Part shown: piece by piece, positions 52,274 to 61,126 of the stretch
Numbering within the stretch: the stretch's first letter is position 1
How the letters are laid out: the number at the start of each line of letters is the position of its first letter
DNA from: Pseudomonas sp. BP8
GTDB taxonomy: Bacteria; Pseudomonadota; Gammaproteobacteria; Pseudomonadales; Pseudomonadaceae
DNA: 64,000 nucleotides
Reading direction: 5' to 3'
Assembly: GCF_017875955.1 (NCBI RefSeq)
Contig: NZ_JAGINK010000001.1
Coordinates: forward strand, 5,052,501-5,116,500
Translations under genes and position numbers: made by a program
The notes under the pieces: model-generated
What the model was told of the DNA's origin: nothing
Databases searched by the model: none
Seen by the model: only the letters and a program-made list of their open reading frames with translations

Positions 52274-53014
52274 ATGTTCGACTACACCGCCCGCCCCGAC
52301 CTGCTCTCAGGCCGGGTCATCCTGGTCACCGGCGCTGGCCGTGGCATCGGTGCCGCTGCCGCCAAGGCCTATGCCGCGCTCGGCGCCACCGTCCTGCTGC
52401 TGGGCAAGACCGAAGCCAACCTCAACGAGGTCTATGACGAGATCGAAGCCGCCGGCCACCCACAGCCGGTGGTGATCCCGTTCAACCTGGAAACCGCCCT
52501 GCCCCACCAGTACGACGAACTGGCAGTAATGATCGAGAACGACTTCGGCCGCCTCGACGGCCTGCTCAACAACGCCTCGATCATTGGTCCGCGCACGCCG
52601 CTGGACCAGCTCTCGGGCGACAATTTCATGCGCGTGATGCACATCAACGTGAATGCCACGTTCATGCTGACCAGCACCTTGCTGCCGCTGCTCAAGCTGT
52701 CGCAGGACGCCTCGGTGGTGTTCACCTCCAGCAGCGTCGGGCGCAAGGGCCGGGCCTACTGGGGTGCGTATGGGGTGTCAAAGTTTGCTACCGAAGGGCT
52801 GATGCAGACCTTGGCTGACGAGTTGGAAAATGTCGCGCCAGTGCGCTCCAACAGCATCAACCCGGGAGCCACCCGCACGGCGATGCGGGCGTTGGCGTAT
52901 CCGAGTGAGAATCCGCAGGACAATCCCCTGCCGGAAGAGATCATGCCGGTGTACCTGTACCTGATGGGGCCTGACAGCAAGGATGTGAACGGGCAGGCGC
53001 TGAACGCTCAGTAG
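52274..53014 (+). CDS. yciK: YciK-family short-chain oxidoreductase
   Basis: A 246-residue classical SDR. It shows VTGAGRGIGAAAAKAYAALG for cofactor binding, NNASIIGPRTPLDQL, and the catalytic YWGAYGVSKFATEGL (YxxxK) with serine in VFTSSSVGRKG. It is close to E. coli YciK, whose physiological substrate is not established. The gene order ubiG-mupP-yciK is typical of Pseudomonas. It converges with the TenA-like gene across a hairpin at 53032-53055. Confidence 0.92.
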   Translation: MFDYTARPDLLSGRVILVTGAGRGIGAAAAKAYAALGATVLLLGKTEANLNEVYDEIEAAGHPQPVVIPFNLETALPHQYDELAVMIENDFGRLDGLLNNASIIGPRTPLDQLSGDNFMRVMHINVNATFMLTSTLLPLLKLSQDASVVFTSSSVGRKGRAYWGAYGVSKFATEGLMQTLADELENVAPVRSNSINPGATRTAMRALAYPSENPQDNPLPEEIMPVYLYLMGPDSKDVNGQALNAQ

Positions 53015-53031
53015 AGTCTGTAAGTTTAGAA

Positions 53032-53055
53032 GCTGGGGCTGCTTTGCGGCCCCGG
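53032..53055. terminator. Stem-loop between convergent yciK and tenA-like genes
   Basis: An imperfect GC-rich stem (gctggggc/gccccggc) with a short tgctttgcg centre lies midway in the 68-bp convergent gap. There is no long U-tract in either direction; it may serve both genes. Confidence 0.4.
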
Positions 53056-53082
53056 CGCCTTAACTGACTAGCATCGTCTCCC

Positions 53083-53868
53083 TTAGCCCGCCGCCAACCC
53101 CAGGCGGGCTCGGCTGGGCTGGCGCTGCTCCAGCTGCATGCACCGCTCAAGGAACAGGTACATGCAGTCATAGCTCTTGCACACCGCCTTGCGCAGCTCG
53201 GCGCGCAACAGCGGCGTCGGGCTCTCCCCCACCAGCGTGCAGATGATCTCAAGCGCCTCCCACGGGTGCGCATCGTCATACTGGGCATGCATCTTCAGCC
53301 ATTTCATCGCACGTTTGCGGGTTTCTTCAGGGAAGCCTTGCGCATAGGTATCGCCGGCACAAACCACTGCCGACCACTCCCCAGTCGCGCCCTCGATGGC
53401 GTAGTTGGTAGCCGCCATGGCAATCGCCAGCGACTCGGTGGTACACACCCGCCAACACCAGTCATTCAAGCCATTGAGCTCAGGCGGTACCTCCTGCGCC
53501 TGCAGATCACCGACGGTGACGCCGTGGGCGTGGCACCACTGCACCCAGTAGTCGGCATGGTTGAGCTCGACACGGATATTGCGCATCAGCCAGCGCCGCG
53601 CCATGTCTTCGCCAGGGTGCCGGGCAAAACGGGTCTTGGTCAGGTTTTGGGCCATGTACAAGGAAAACTGCTCGACTACCGGCCAGCCACCGATCAGGTA
53701 CTGGCGGATGGTCGCCGGCCGTAGCTGGCCGTCGCGCAGGCGCTCATACAGCTCATGCTCAACCACCCGCCGCTTGCTCTCGCGGCACTCTTCGATCATC
53801 TGTTGCGCCCACAGCGGGTAACTGGCGGGATCCATCAATGGCCCGATCCGAATGAATGCATCAATCAC
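53083..53868 (-). CDS. TenA/PqqC-like (heme-oxygenase fold) protein
   Basis: A 261-residue all-helical protein of the TenA/THI-4/PqqC superfamily. Histidines and acids in NIRVELNHADYW, NYAIEGATGEWS and YDDAHPWEALEII are arranged like the metal- or substrate-binding helices of HO-fold iron oxidases rather than classical TenA, which uses a catalytic cysteine pair. The family is often mislabelled a transcription regulator. The GTG start at 53868 is supported by AAGGAG 6 bp upstream. It lies 40 bp beyond... upstream of the GGDEF-EAL gene's 3' end on the same strand. Substrate unknown. Confidence 0.8.
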   Translation of the reverse strand: MIDAFIRIGPLMDPASYPLWAQQMIEECRESKRRVVEHELYERLRDGQLRPATIRQYLIGGWPVVEQFSLYMAQNLTKTRFARHPGEDMARRWLMRNIRVELNHADYWVQWCHAHGVTVGDLQAQEVPPELNGLNDWCWRVCTTESLAIAMAATNYAIEGATGEWSAVVCAGDTYAQGFPEETRKRAMKWLKMHAQYDDAHPWEALEIICTLVGESPTPLLRAELRKAVCKSYDCMYLFLERCMQLEQRQPSRARLGLAAG

Positions 53869-53907
53869 TGTCAGCTCCTTGATTCCCTGTGATTTTGCCT
53901 ACAGCTC

Positions 53908-56364
53908 TCAGCGAAACGTCCCTGGCGCCCTTTGCAGTAACGGCCGTGCAGCAATGCGTTGACGCTGCAGACTGTCGCAGGTGAACACCTGCGGCCGTTC
54001 GATCAGGTAGCCCTGGGCGTAATCCACGCCTATTTCCTGCAGGGCCTGCTCGATCAATGGCGTCTCGACAAACTCGGCAATGGTGCGTTTGCCCATGACG
54101 TGGCCGATGTGGTTGATCACTTCAACCATAGCCCGGTTAATCGGATCATCCAGCATGTCTTTGACAAAACTTCCGTCGATCTTCAGGAAGTCCACGGGTA
54201 AATGCTTCAAATACGCGAACGACGACATTCCGGCGCAGAAGTCATCCAGCGAGAACCGGCAACCCAGGCCCTTCAATTCATTGATGAAGCGAATCGCACT
54301 GCCCAGGTTGGAAATGGCGATGGTTTCGGTAATTTCGAAACAGATCATCCGCGGTGGAATATCAAACTCGACGAATAATTGCTGAAGGTACTGAAGAAAT
54401 TCATCGTCACCGATGCTCGAACCCGAAAGATTGATCGCGCACATGGCCAGCGGCCCTTGGCGCCTCTCGTTGAGGCATTGGCGAATCACCTGGAACACGT
54501 TGCGCACCACCCAGCGATCCAGCGTGGTCATCAGCCCATAGCGCTCGGCGGCCGGGATGAAACTGTCGGGCAGGATAGTCCGGCCGTTCTCATCGTGCAG
54601 GCGCAGCAGGATCTCGATATGCCCGGGGCCCTCCTGGGCCGTGAGCGGGGCGATTTCCTGGGCGTACAGGCAAAACCGGTTTTCTTCGAGGGCTACCTGC
54701 AGGCGCTGGATCCAGGCCATTTCGCCAAAGCGCAGGGACAACTCGCTGTCGTCGGCGTGATAGACCTGAACGCGGTTGCGGCCCTTCTCCTTGGCCATGT
54801 AGCAGGCCATGTCTGCCGCGCGCAAGGACGCCTCAAGGGTGCTGGGCAGTTGGGAAAGATGCACCAGGCCGATGCTCACGCTGGTAATGAACGGCCGGCC
54901 CTTCCAGACGAAGTGCAGGCCCTGCACGGCCTGGCGCAGTTGCTCGGCGATGCGCTCGGCCTGGTCGGGCGGGCAGTTCTCGAGCAGCACGCCAAACTCG
55001 TCGCCACCCAGCCGCGCCAAGGTGTCGCCTTCGCGCAGGGCTGCCAGCAACACCGCGCAGATATGCCGGAGCAACTCGTCACCCGCCGCATGCCCACTGG
55101 TGTCGTTGACCAGCTTGAACTGGTCAAGGTCGAGGAACATCAGCGAGTGGCGGCCAGGTTGGCGCGCCAGGCTGTTGAGCGCCTGTTCCAGGCGATACTC
55201 GAACTCGCGTCGGTTGGCCAGCCCGGTCAGGGCATCGTGAGTGGCCTGCCACGACAGGTTGGCGATGTACTGGCGCTCGCGGGTCATGTCGTGCAGCACC
55301 AGGACGATGCCGCTGACCTGCCCGTCGCTGATGATCGGCGAGCCGACCAGGGTGACCGATACCGTGCTGCCGTCCAGGCGCTGGATCAACCGGGCGTGCT
55401 CGGCACCGCCCTTGAGGCAGCCACTGAGGACCTGCTCGACCAGGCTGCGACTGTCGAGCTCGGCCTGCTCGTCGATCAGGCTGAACAGTGCGGTCAACGG
55501 CAGGCCTTGAGCGGGGCCGGCCTGCCAGTGGGTGAGCTGCTCGGCAGCCGGATTCATGAAGACAATGCTGCCCTCGACATCGGCGGTGATCACCGCGTCA
55601 CCGATCGACTCCAGGGTGATCTGCGCCCGCTCTTTCTCGGCTTGCAGGGCACTGGCGAAGGCCTGGCGCTGGACGAGCAACTTGCTTGAGCGGCGCCAGG
55701 CCATGCTGATCAGGAACAACGCAGTCACCAGGTTGAGGATCAGCAAGATATTGAGAAACATCCGCGAGCCTTCGCCCAAGGCATTGCTGAACGCCTTGGC
55801 GGCGGGCGTCACGCCTTCGTTGATACTGACGATGCGCGCTTTCCACGCGCTCACTTGCTGCGGGCTTGGCTTGCCGTTGGCATAGGTAGCGCGCATTTCG
55901 TCGGCGAGCAGGTCGAGCTGGCGCAGGTAGTCATCACCGATGTCCCAGTAAGCGATGGCTTTCTGCATATAGCTGATGGTGTGGAAGTTACGGTAGAACC
56001 AGATGATCCGTTCGACATCCTCGGGGTGGTTGCCGCCCTGCAGGATGCCCTGGCGTGCAGCCTCGAGGTCGGGTGTCGGCTGGTCGAGGGCGACGCGCAG
56101 GCTGTGGTCGCCCTGGGGCACGGCAATCGCCTGGCGATAGCGCGCATAGGTGCGTTCGTCAGGGTTTTCGGCGTACAGGTTGATGTAATAGATGGCGTCT
56201 TTCTGCGCCTTCGACCAGAGGCTTTCGCCGGCCACATAGGCGCGGACCGCCGATAGCGTGTAAAGGCTGAGACTGGCCAGCAGGACCTGGAGAACCACAA
56301 CGGCGACAAACGGCCAGATGATGCCCAGAAGCCTAGGCGCTTCGCGAATACGAGTTCCCTTCAT
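53908..56364 (-). CDS. Membrane PAS-GGDEF-EAL cyclic-di-GMP protein
   Basis: An 818-residue signalling protein. Two membrane helices (about 12-35 and 232-252) bracket a periplasmic sensor region. A PAS domain (about 270-375) follows, with AVITADVEGSIVFMNPAAEQ. The GGDEF domain has a canonical LARLGGDEFGVLLEN near residue 450, so cyclase activity is possible. The EAL domain (about 545-800) carries EILLRL, ICFEITETIA, DDFCAGMSSFAYLKHLPVD and LKIDGSFVKDM, matching active phosphodiesterases. The net activity cannot be decided from sequence. The ATG at 56364 is chosen because MKGTRIREAPRLLGIIWPF leads directly into the first helix. Confidence 0.92.
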   Translation of the reverse strand: MKGTRIREAPRLLGIIWPFVAVVVLQVLLASLSLYTLSAVRAYVAGESLWSKAQKDAIYYINLYAENPDERTYARYRQAIAVPQGDHSLRVALDQPTPDLEAARQGILQGGNHPEDVERIIWFYRNFHTISYMQKAIAYWDIGDDYLRQLDLLADEMRATYANGKPSPQQVSAWKARIVSINEGVTPAAKAFSNALGEGSRMFLNILLILNLVTALFLISMAWRRSSKLLVQRQAFASALQAEKERAQITLESIGDAVITADVEGSIVFMNPAAEQLTHWQAGPAQGLPLTALFSLIDEQAELDSRSLVEQVLSGCLKGGAEHARLIQRLDGSTVSVTLVGSPIISDGQVSGIVLVLHDMTRERQYIANLSWQATHDALTGLANRREFEYRLEQALNSLARQPGRHSLMFLDLDQFKLVNDTSGHAAGDELLRHICAVLLAALREGDTLARLGGDEFGVLLENCPPDQAERIAEQLRQAVQGLHFVWKGRPFITSVSIGLVHLSQLPSTLEASLRAADMACYMAKEKGRNRVQVYHADDSELSLRFGEMAWIQRLQVALEENRFCLYAQEIAPLTAQEGPGHIEILLRLHDENGRTILPDSFIPAAERYGLMTTLDRWVVRNVFQVIRQCLNERRQGPLAMCAINLSGSSIGDDEFLQYLQQLFVEFDIPPRMICFEITETIAISNLGSAIRFINELKGLGCRFSLDDFCAGMSSFAYLKHLPVDFLKIDGSFVKDMLDDPINRAMVEVINHIGHVMGKRTIAEFVETPLIEQALQEIGVDYAQGYLIERPQVFTCDSLQRQRIAARPLLQRAPGTFR

Positions 56365-56518
56365 GGAGTCCCTGTCACGTCGGCTGATAAGGCAAAAATC
56401 GACCCAGACATGCACAGCGTAGGCCATTTGCCATAGCCGTGATGGGGATTTTGATGACAACGAATATTGCCGATATCGCGGCCGCTGCGGTGCAAACCAT
56501 TCTGCGTTGGCAGGACGC

Positions 56519-58351
56519 TCAGGTCTGCTGCAGATGCCCATACAACTTGGCATACAACCCACCATCAGCAATCAGTTGCTGGTGGTCGCCATCCTCGGCC
56601 ACGTGCCCGCCATCGAACACCAGCACGCGGTCTGCCTGCTTCACCGCCGACAGCCGGTGGGCAATGATCAAGGTGGTGCGGCCACTGAGAAAACGCGCCA
56701 ACGCCTGATGCAGGTTGTACTCGGTGGCGGCATCCAGGGCGGAGGTCGCTTCATCGAGGATGACCACCTTGGGCTCGGCGAGGATCATCCGGGCAATCGC
56801 CAGCCGCTGGCGCTGACCACCGGACAAGCGCACGCCACTGCGCCCCACTACGCTGTCCAGCCCTTGCGGCAGGCCCGCGATGGTGGCGTCCAGCTGGGCG
56901 ATGCGCAGCGCCTGCCAGCAGGCTTCGTCGGTGCAGTCGCGGCCCATGGTCAGGTTGGCGCGTACGGTATCGTTGAACAGCGAGGGGTGCTGCAGCACCA
57001 CCGCGACGTTCTCGCGCAGGGTCTCCAGGCCGATTTCCTGCAAACTGGCACCGCCAAAGCGGATGGTCCCAGCCTGCGCGGTATACAGGCCCAGCAGCAA
57101 TTGCACCAAGGTGCTCTTGCCGCCACCACTGGCGCCGACGATCGCAACCTTTTCGCCAGGGGCGATCGACAGGTCGAGGTGCTCCAGCACGGGTTCGTCG
57201 GAATAGGCGAAACGCAGGTCGCGCACTTCGATGCTGACCGTTTCGCGCCCGCTGAACGGATCGCTGGCGGCCGCATATTGCGGCTCGTCTTCACGCGCCA
57301 GCAGCTCGTTGAGCCGGCTCAGCGCGCCACCTGCGGCGTAATAGGCGTACTGCAGGTTCAACAGCTGCTCGACCGGGCCGATCATGAACCACAGGTAGCT
57401 GAACACCGCCAGCATCTGGCCAATGGACAAGTCGGAGAACAGCACGGTGAGCATCGCCGCCGCGCGGAAAATATCGATACCAAACTGGAACAACAGCCCG
57501 CTGGCGCGCCCACTGGCATCACTTTTCCACTGCGACGCCACGGCATAGTCACGCACTTCACGGGCGCGCAGGCCCAGCCGGCCAAGGAAATAACCCTGGC
57601 GATTGCCGGCGCGGACCTCCTGAATGGCGTCGAGGGTTTCCGTCAGCGCCTGGGTAAAGCGTGCGGTGCTGTCGTTCTCGAGCTTTTTCAGGTGCTTGAC
57701 GCGCTTGCCCAACTGCACGGTGAAATAGATCACCAGCGGGTTGAACAGCAGGATCAGCAAGGCCAGCTGCCAGTGCATCCAGATCAGGATGGCCGCAGTA
57801 CCGGTCAGGGTCAGTACCGCTACCAGAAAGCGGCTGAGGGTTTCGCCGACAAACTTGTCCAGGGTATCCAGGTCGGTGACCAGGTGGGTGGTCACCGTGC
57901 CGCTGCCGAGGCTTTCGTATTCCTTGAGCGAGATACGCTTGAGCCGCTCGATCAGACGAATCCGCAAGCGGTACACGATGTCCTTGGCCAACCCGGCGAA
58001 CAGCTTGGCCTGGACCACGTTGAAGCCGAGCGCACAGACCCGCAGGCAGAAGGTGGCAGCGAGCATCAGGCCGATGTAGCCGGCGGCCTGCTGCCAGTCG
58101 GTCGGGAGAAAATTGTTCATCCACTTGAGCGCAGCGTCGCCGTTGCCCAGCAGCACTTCATCGACCAGCAACGGCAGCAGCAAGGGGATCGGTACGCTGC
58201 ATACCGCGGCGAGTACAGCGACCAGGTTGGCCGTCCACAGCGCTTTGCGGTGATGCAGGGCCAGGCGGCGGATCTCCGCCCAGCTCAGCCGATCAGGCAC
58301 AGCCTGGGGCTTCCCTGGCACAGGGTCGGGCGAGCCGGGCAGGTCAAGCAC
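56519..58351 (-). CDS. ABC exporter (fused membrane and ATPase domains)
   Basis: A 610-residue half-transporter of the MsbA/LmrA type. About six helices in residues 40-310 are followed by an ATPase with Walker A VGASGGGKSTLVQL, signature RLSGGQRQRLAIARM, Walker B VVILDEATSALD and the H-loop IIAHRLSAV. The start is taken as GTG 58351, which overlaps the end of the FrnE-like gene by 8 nt; the frame is open 21 codons further. Substrate is unknown; such exporters move lipids, peptides or drugs. Confidence 0.9.
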   Translation of the reverse strand: MLDLPGSPDPVPGKPQAVPDRLSWAEIRRLALHHRKALWTANLVAVLAAVCSVPIPLLLPLLVDEVLLGNGDAALKWMNNFLPTDWQQAAGYIGLMLAATFCLRVCALGFNVVQAKLFAGLAKDIVYRLRIRLIERLKRISLKEYESLGSGTVTTHLVTDLDTLDKFVGETLSRFLVAVLTLTGTAAILIWMHWQLALLILLFNPLVIYFTVQLGKRVKHLKKLENDSTARFTQALTETLDAIQEVRAGNRQGYFLGRLGLRAREVRDYAVASQWKSDASGRASGLLFQFGIDIFRAAAMLTVLFSDLSIGQMLAVFSYLWFMIGPVEQLLNLQYAYYAAGGALSRLNELLAREDEPQYAAASDPFSGRETVSIEVRDLRFAYSDEPVLEHLDLSIAPGEKVAIVGASGGGKSTLVQLLLGLYTAQAGTIRFGGASLQEIGLETLRENVAVVLQHPSLFNDTVRANLTMGRDCTDEACWQALRIAQLDATIAGLPQGLDSVVGRSGVRLSGGQRQRLAIARMILAEPKVVILDEATSALDAATEYNLHQALARFLSGRTTLIIAHRLSAVKQADRVLVFDGGHVAEDGDHQQLIADGGLYAKLYGHLQQT

Positions 58352-58976
58352 AGGCGGCCTGCTGCAGCCAGCGGGCCAGCAGCGGCTGCAGGCGCTCGAG
58401 CGGCTGATAACCATTGGTCAGCAGCGCCAGTTGGCCATTGCGTTCGGCCAGCAGGGTTGGGAAGCCGGCGATGCCGAGGTCTTGCACCCAGCTGAAATCA
58501 GCGGCCGTGGCGGCGCGGGTTTCGCTGCGGATCAACGCTTCGGAAAAGCCCAGCCGGTCGAAACCGGCCTGTTCGGCGAGATCGACCAGTTGCGGTGCGC
58601 GGGTAACGTCCAGGCCTTGCTCGTAAAAACCGCGCTGGATCAAACCGAGCAAATCCCAGACCCGCTCGGCGTCCAGCTCACGTGCTGCGACCAGGGCGCG
58701 GCAGGCCGGCTCGGTGTCATAGACGAAGCCTTCGGGCAGGGCGCCGTCGAAGCGGAACGTCTGCCCGCTGGCTTCGGCGACCGCCTGCCAGTGTTCAAGG
58801 ATGTAGCGTCGGGTCGAGGCGTCCAGCGCCGTGCTGGCCGAGCGCAGGCCGCCCGGCACCAGGCGGGTGGCCACGCCGGCTGCCTGCGCCTGGGCGATCA
58901 GGGCCTCGGCCACGGGTGCGAAACCCCAGCACCAGGAGCACATCGGGTCCATCACGTAGAGCAGGCGTGCAGTCAT
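58344..58976 (-). CDS. FrnE-like DsbA-family thiol oxidoreductase
   Basis: A 210-residue thioredoxin-fold protein with the active site C13-S-W-C16 in MDPMCSWCWGFAPV and the cis-proline region GIAGFPTLL. No signal peptide is visible, so it should act in the cytoplasm, as expected of the FrnE/DsbA-like family. It starts 3 bp after the trhO stop and overlaps the ABC exporter by 8 nt, so the three genes form one operon. The protein partner is unknown. Confidence 0.9.
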   Translation of the reverse strand: MTARLLYVMDPMCSWCWGFAPVAEALIAQAQAAGVATRLVPGGLRSASTALDASTRRYILEHWQAVAEASGQTFRFDGALPEGFVYDTEPACRALVAARELDAERVWDLLGLIQRGFYEQGLDVTRAPQLVDLAEQAGFDRLGFSEALIRSETRAATAADFSWVQDLGIAGFPTLLAERNGQLALLTNGYQPLERLQPLLARWLQQAACA

Positions 58977-58979
58977 GCA

Positions 58980-59912
58980 TCAGGCCTCGGCTTTGTAGTT
59001 GAAGCCGATCGGGTGAGGCTGGTTACGCGCCTTGGCCAGTTCAATCTGCTTCTGCCGGTCGATGGCGCTGCGTCGGGTCTTCTCGCTCAGGCTGTCCCAG
59101 CAATGCGGGCAGCTGACACCGGGCGAGTAGTGTTCGGACGCACGGTCCTCCACGTTGATCGGGTGACGACAGGCGTGGCACTGGTCGTACTCGCCTTCGC
59201 TGAGGTCATGGCGCACCGTGACGCGGTTGTCGAAGACGAAGCAGTCGCCATCCCACAGGCTTTCTTCCTGAGCGACTTCCTCGAAGTATTTGAGGACGCC
59301 GCCTTTAAGATGATAGACCTCCTCGAAGCCTTCACCGAGCATGTAGCTGGAGGCTTTTTCGCAACGGATGCCACCGGTGCAGAACATCGCCACCTTCTTG
59401 TGCTTGCTCGGGTCGAAGTTGGCCTTGATGTACTCGGGGAACTCGCGAAAGCTCTCGGTCTTGGGGTCGAGCGCGCCCTTGAAGGTGCCGATGGCCACTT
59501 CGTAGTCGTTACGGGTGTCGATCAGCAGCACTTCGGGGTCGCTGATCAGGGCGTTCCAGTCCTTGGGGTCGACGTAGGTGCCGACCTTGTGGTTAGGGTC
59601 TACGCCGGGCACGCCGAGGGTGACGATCTCTTTTTTCAGCTTGACCTTGGTGCGGTAGAACGGCTGGTCGTCGCAGTACGACTCTTTATGGTCGATGTCT
59701 ACCAGGCGCGCGTCGCTGCGCAGCCAGGCGAGCAGGCCATCGATGCCTTCACGGGTGCCCGACACGGTGCCGTTGATGCCTTCGAGGGCAATCAGCAAGG
59801 TGCCTTTGACGCCGTTGTCGAGCATGGCCTTGAGCAATGGCTCGCGCAGTTCGAGGTAGTCTTCCAGGGTGACGAATTTGTACAGCGCCGCCACGACGAT
59901 AGCTTGGGACAT
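58980..59912 (-). CDS. trhO: tRNA uridine(34) hydroxylase (rhodanese family)
   Basis: A 310-residue YceA/TrhO protein that performs oxygen-dependent 5-hydroxylation of tRNA U34. It has an N-terminal acylphosphatase-like domain (ALYKFVTLEDYLELREPL), a rhodanese domain with C178 in FCTGGIRCEKASSYM, and a C-terminal cysteine cluster (CHACRHPI, CPHC). The ATG at 59912 (MSQAIVVAALYKF) is the family start; the frame continues upstream into a repeat pair. It is the first gene of trhO-frnE-ABC exporter. Confidence 0.95.
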   Translation of the reverse strand: MSQAIVVAALYKFVTLEDYLELREPLLKAMLDNGVKGTLLIALEGINGTVSGTREGIDGLLAWLRSDARLVDIDHKESYCDDQPFYRTKVKLKKEIVTLGVPGVDPNHKVGTYVDPKDWNALISDPEVLLIDTRNDYEVAIGTFKGALDPKTESFREFPEYIKANFDPSKHKKVAMFCTGGIRCEKASSYMLGEGFEEVYHLKGGVLKYFEEVAQEESLWDGDCFVFDNRVTVRHDLSEGEYDQCHACRHPINVEDRASEHYSPGVSCPHCWDSLSEKTRRSAIDRQKQIELAKARNQPHPIGFNYKAEA

Positions 59913-59982
59913 GAATGTGTTTCTCCAGGTGGTCACCCTCGTAAGGGGCGGACCGGAATGACAGTGATCAGTTACGGATGGT

Positions 59983-60105
59983 CGGGGGCGCTTTGCGCCC
60001 CTTTCGCGACACAAGGCCGCTCCTACAGGAATCGCGCCGCTCTATTGAACGGTGCAGTACCTGTGGGAGCGGCCTTGTGTCGCGAAAGGGCCGCAAAGCG
60101 GCCCC
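59983..60105. repeat. Inverted pair of the second REP family upstream of trhO
   Basis: Halves at 59983-60029 and 60060-60105 carry ctttcgcgacacaaggccgc and its complement plus GC hairpins (gcgctttgcgcccc; ggccgcaaagcggcccc). It lies between bolA and trhO. Confidence 0.9.
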
Positions 60106-60141
60106 AGGTGATGCAGAGTTTACCAGAATGGCAAAGAGGAA

Positions 60142-60438
60142 TCAGTGCCCGCCGCCAGCACACACCGGCGAGGCCGGCGCGGCGCCGACCTGGGCCCACT
60201 CTTCAGGGGTGTAGGTGTGAATCGCCAAAGCGTGAATCTGGCCCATCAGCTCGCCCATCGTCGCGTACACCTTCTGGTGACGCTTGACGCTGTTGAGGCC
60301 GGCGAACTGCTCGCTGACCATCACCGCCTTGTAGTGGCTTTCCTGGCCGCGGCTGTGCATGTGACTCTCGTTGAACACCTCAAGGTGTTGCGAGCCCAGG
60401 GGCGCCAGCTGCTGCTCGATGCGTTGCTGCATGTTCAT
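60142..60438 (-). CDS. bolA: BolA-family protein
   Basis: A 98-residue BolA-like protein with FNESHMHSRGQESHYKAVMV and the helix-turn LNSVKRHQKVYATMGELM, including the conserved histidine of the VKRHQ segment. BolA proteins pair with monothiol glutaredoxins in iron-sulfur or iron signalling and can act on transcription. The C-terminal tail (SPVCAGGGH) is short and has a cysteine. It begins 10 bp after the DUF2059 gene, so they are co-transcribed. Confidence 0.94.
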   Translation of the reverse strand: MNMQQRIEQQLAPLGSQHLEVFNESHMHSRGQESHYKAVMVSEQFAGLNSVKRHQKVYATMGELMGQIHALAIHTYTPEEWAQVGAAPASPVCAGGGH

Positions 60439-60448
60439 CGGGTGCTAC

Positions 60449-60970
60449 TCACTTCTTCGCTGGAGCGGCTTTGCCAGCGTTGGGGTCGAGTTCCTTGGTC
60501 ATGTCGTCGAGCAGCTTGTTGACCACCGGCACGGCAGGCTCGAGGCTCTGCTGGGTCAGCTGGGCCGACTGCTGGGTGACCTTGGGCATCTCGCGCAGGA
60601 CTTTCTTGCCCAGCGGCGACTCGTAGAACTTGACCAGGTCCTTCAGCTCGCTTTCGGTAAAGGTGGTGGTGTACAGGCTGACCATCTTCGGCTTGAGCTT
60701 GTTCCAGCCGATGGCGCCGTCGAGGGCAGCATTGGCCTTGGCCTGGTAGCTGTCGAGCACGGCTTTCTTCGAGGCCGGGGCCTTGGTCTGTTCAAACCGC
60801 TGGGCGAACATCTGCTGGACTTGCATGTAGACCGGGGTGCCCAGCTTGTCGGCGTTGGCCAGGGTCAGGAATTTCTCGGCGGCTTGAGTGTGAGCAGGGG
60901 TGGCGGCGAGTACCTGGCCGCTGGCACAGGCCAGGGCTACGGCGGCACAGAGGACACGGAGACGGGTCAT
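60449..60970 (-). CDS. DUF2059-family secreted protein
   Basis: A 173-residue protein. The N-terminus MTRLRVLCAAVALACASGQV is a Sec signal peptide with likely cleavage after QVLAA. The rest is helical and contains FTESELKDLVKFYESPLGKK, the hallmark of DUF2059. The family is periplasmic and its function is unknown to me. The ATG at 60970 is preferred over an in-frame start 16 codons upstream since it gives a proper signal peptide. It precedes bolA and is divergent from fumC. Confidence 0.9.
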   Translation of the reverse strand: MTRLRVLCAAVALACASGQVLAATPAHTQAAEKFLTLANADKLGTPVYMQVQQMFAQRFEQTKAPASKKAVLDSYQAKANAALDGAIGWNKLKPKMVSLYTTTFTESELKDLVKFYESPLGKKVLREMPKVTQQSAQLTQQSLEPAVPVVNKLLDDMTKELDPNAGKAAPAKK

Positions 60971-61126
60971 TGCAAATCCTTCATGAAAAAGGGAGGCAGA
61001 TACCTCAGAGTTGAGCATTCTGCGCCGCAGCGGGCGCTCGACTCAAGTGGCACGACGAGCGATGGAACCGCTCTTTCGAATCACGGCCTAAACTGCGGAT
61101 TCAGACGACAAAGGAGTGAACGCAGG

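Noticed and set aside
60371..61126. Upstream extension of the fumC frame
   Set aside because: It runs antisense through the DUF2059 and bolA genes; fumC has a clear SD and ATG at 61127.
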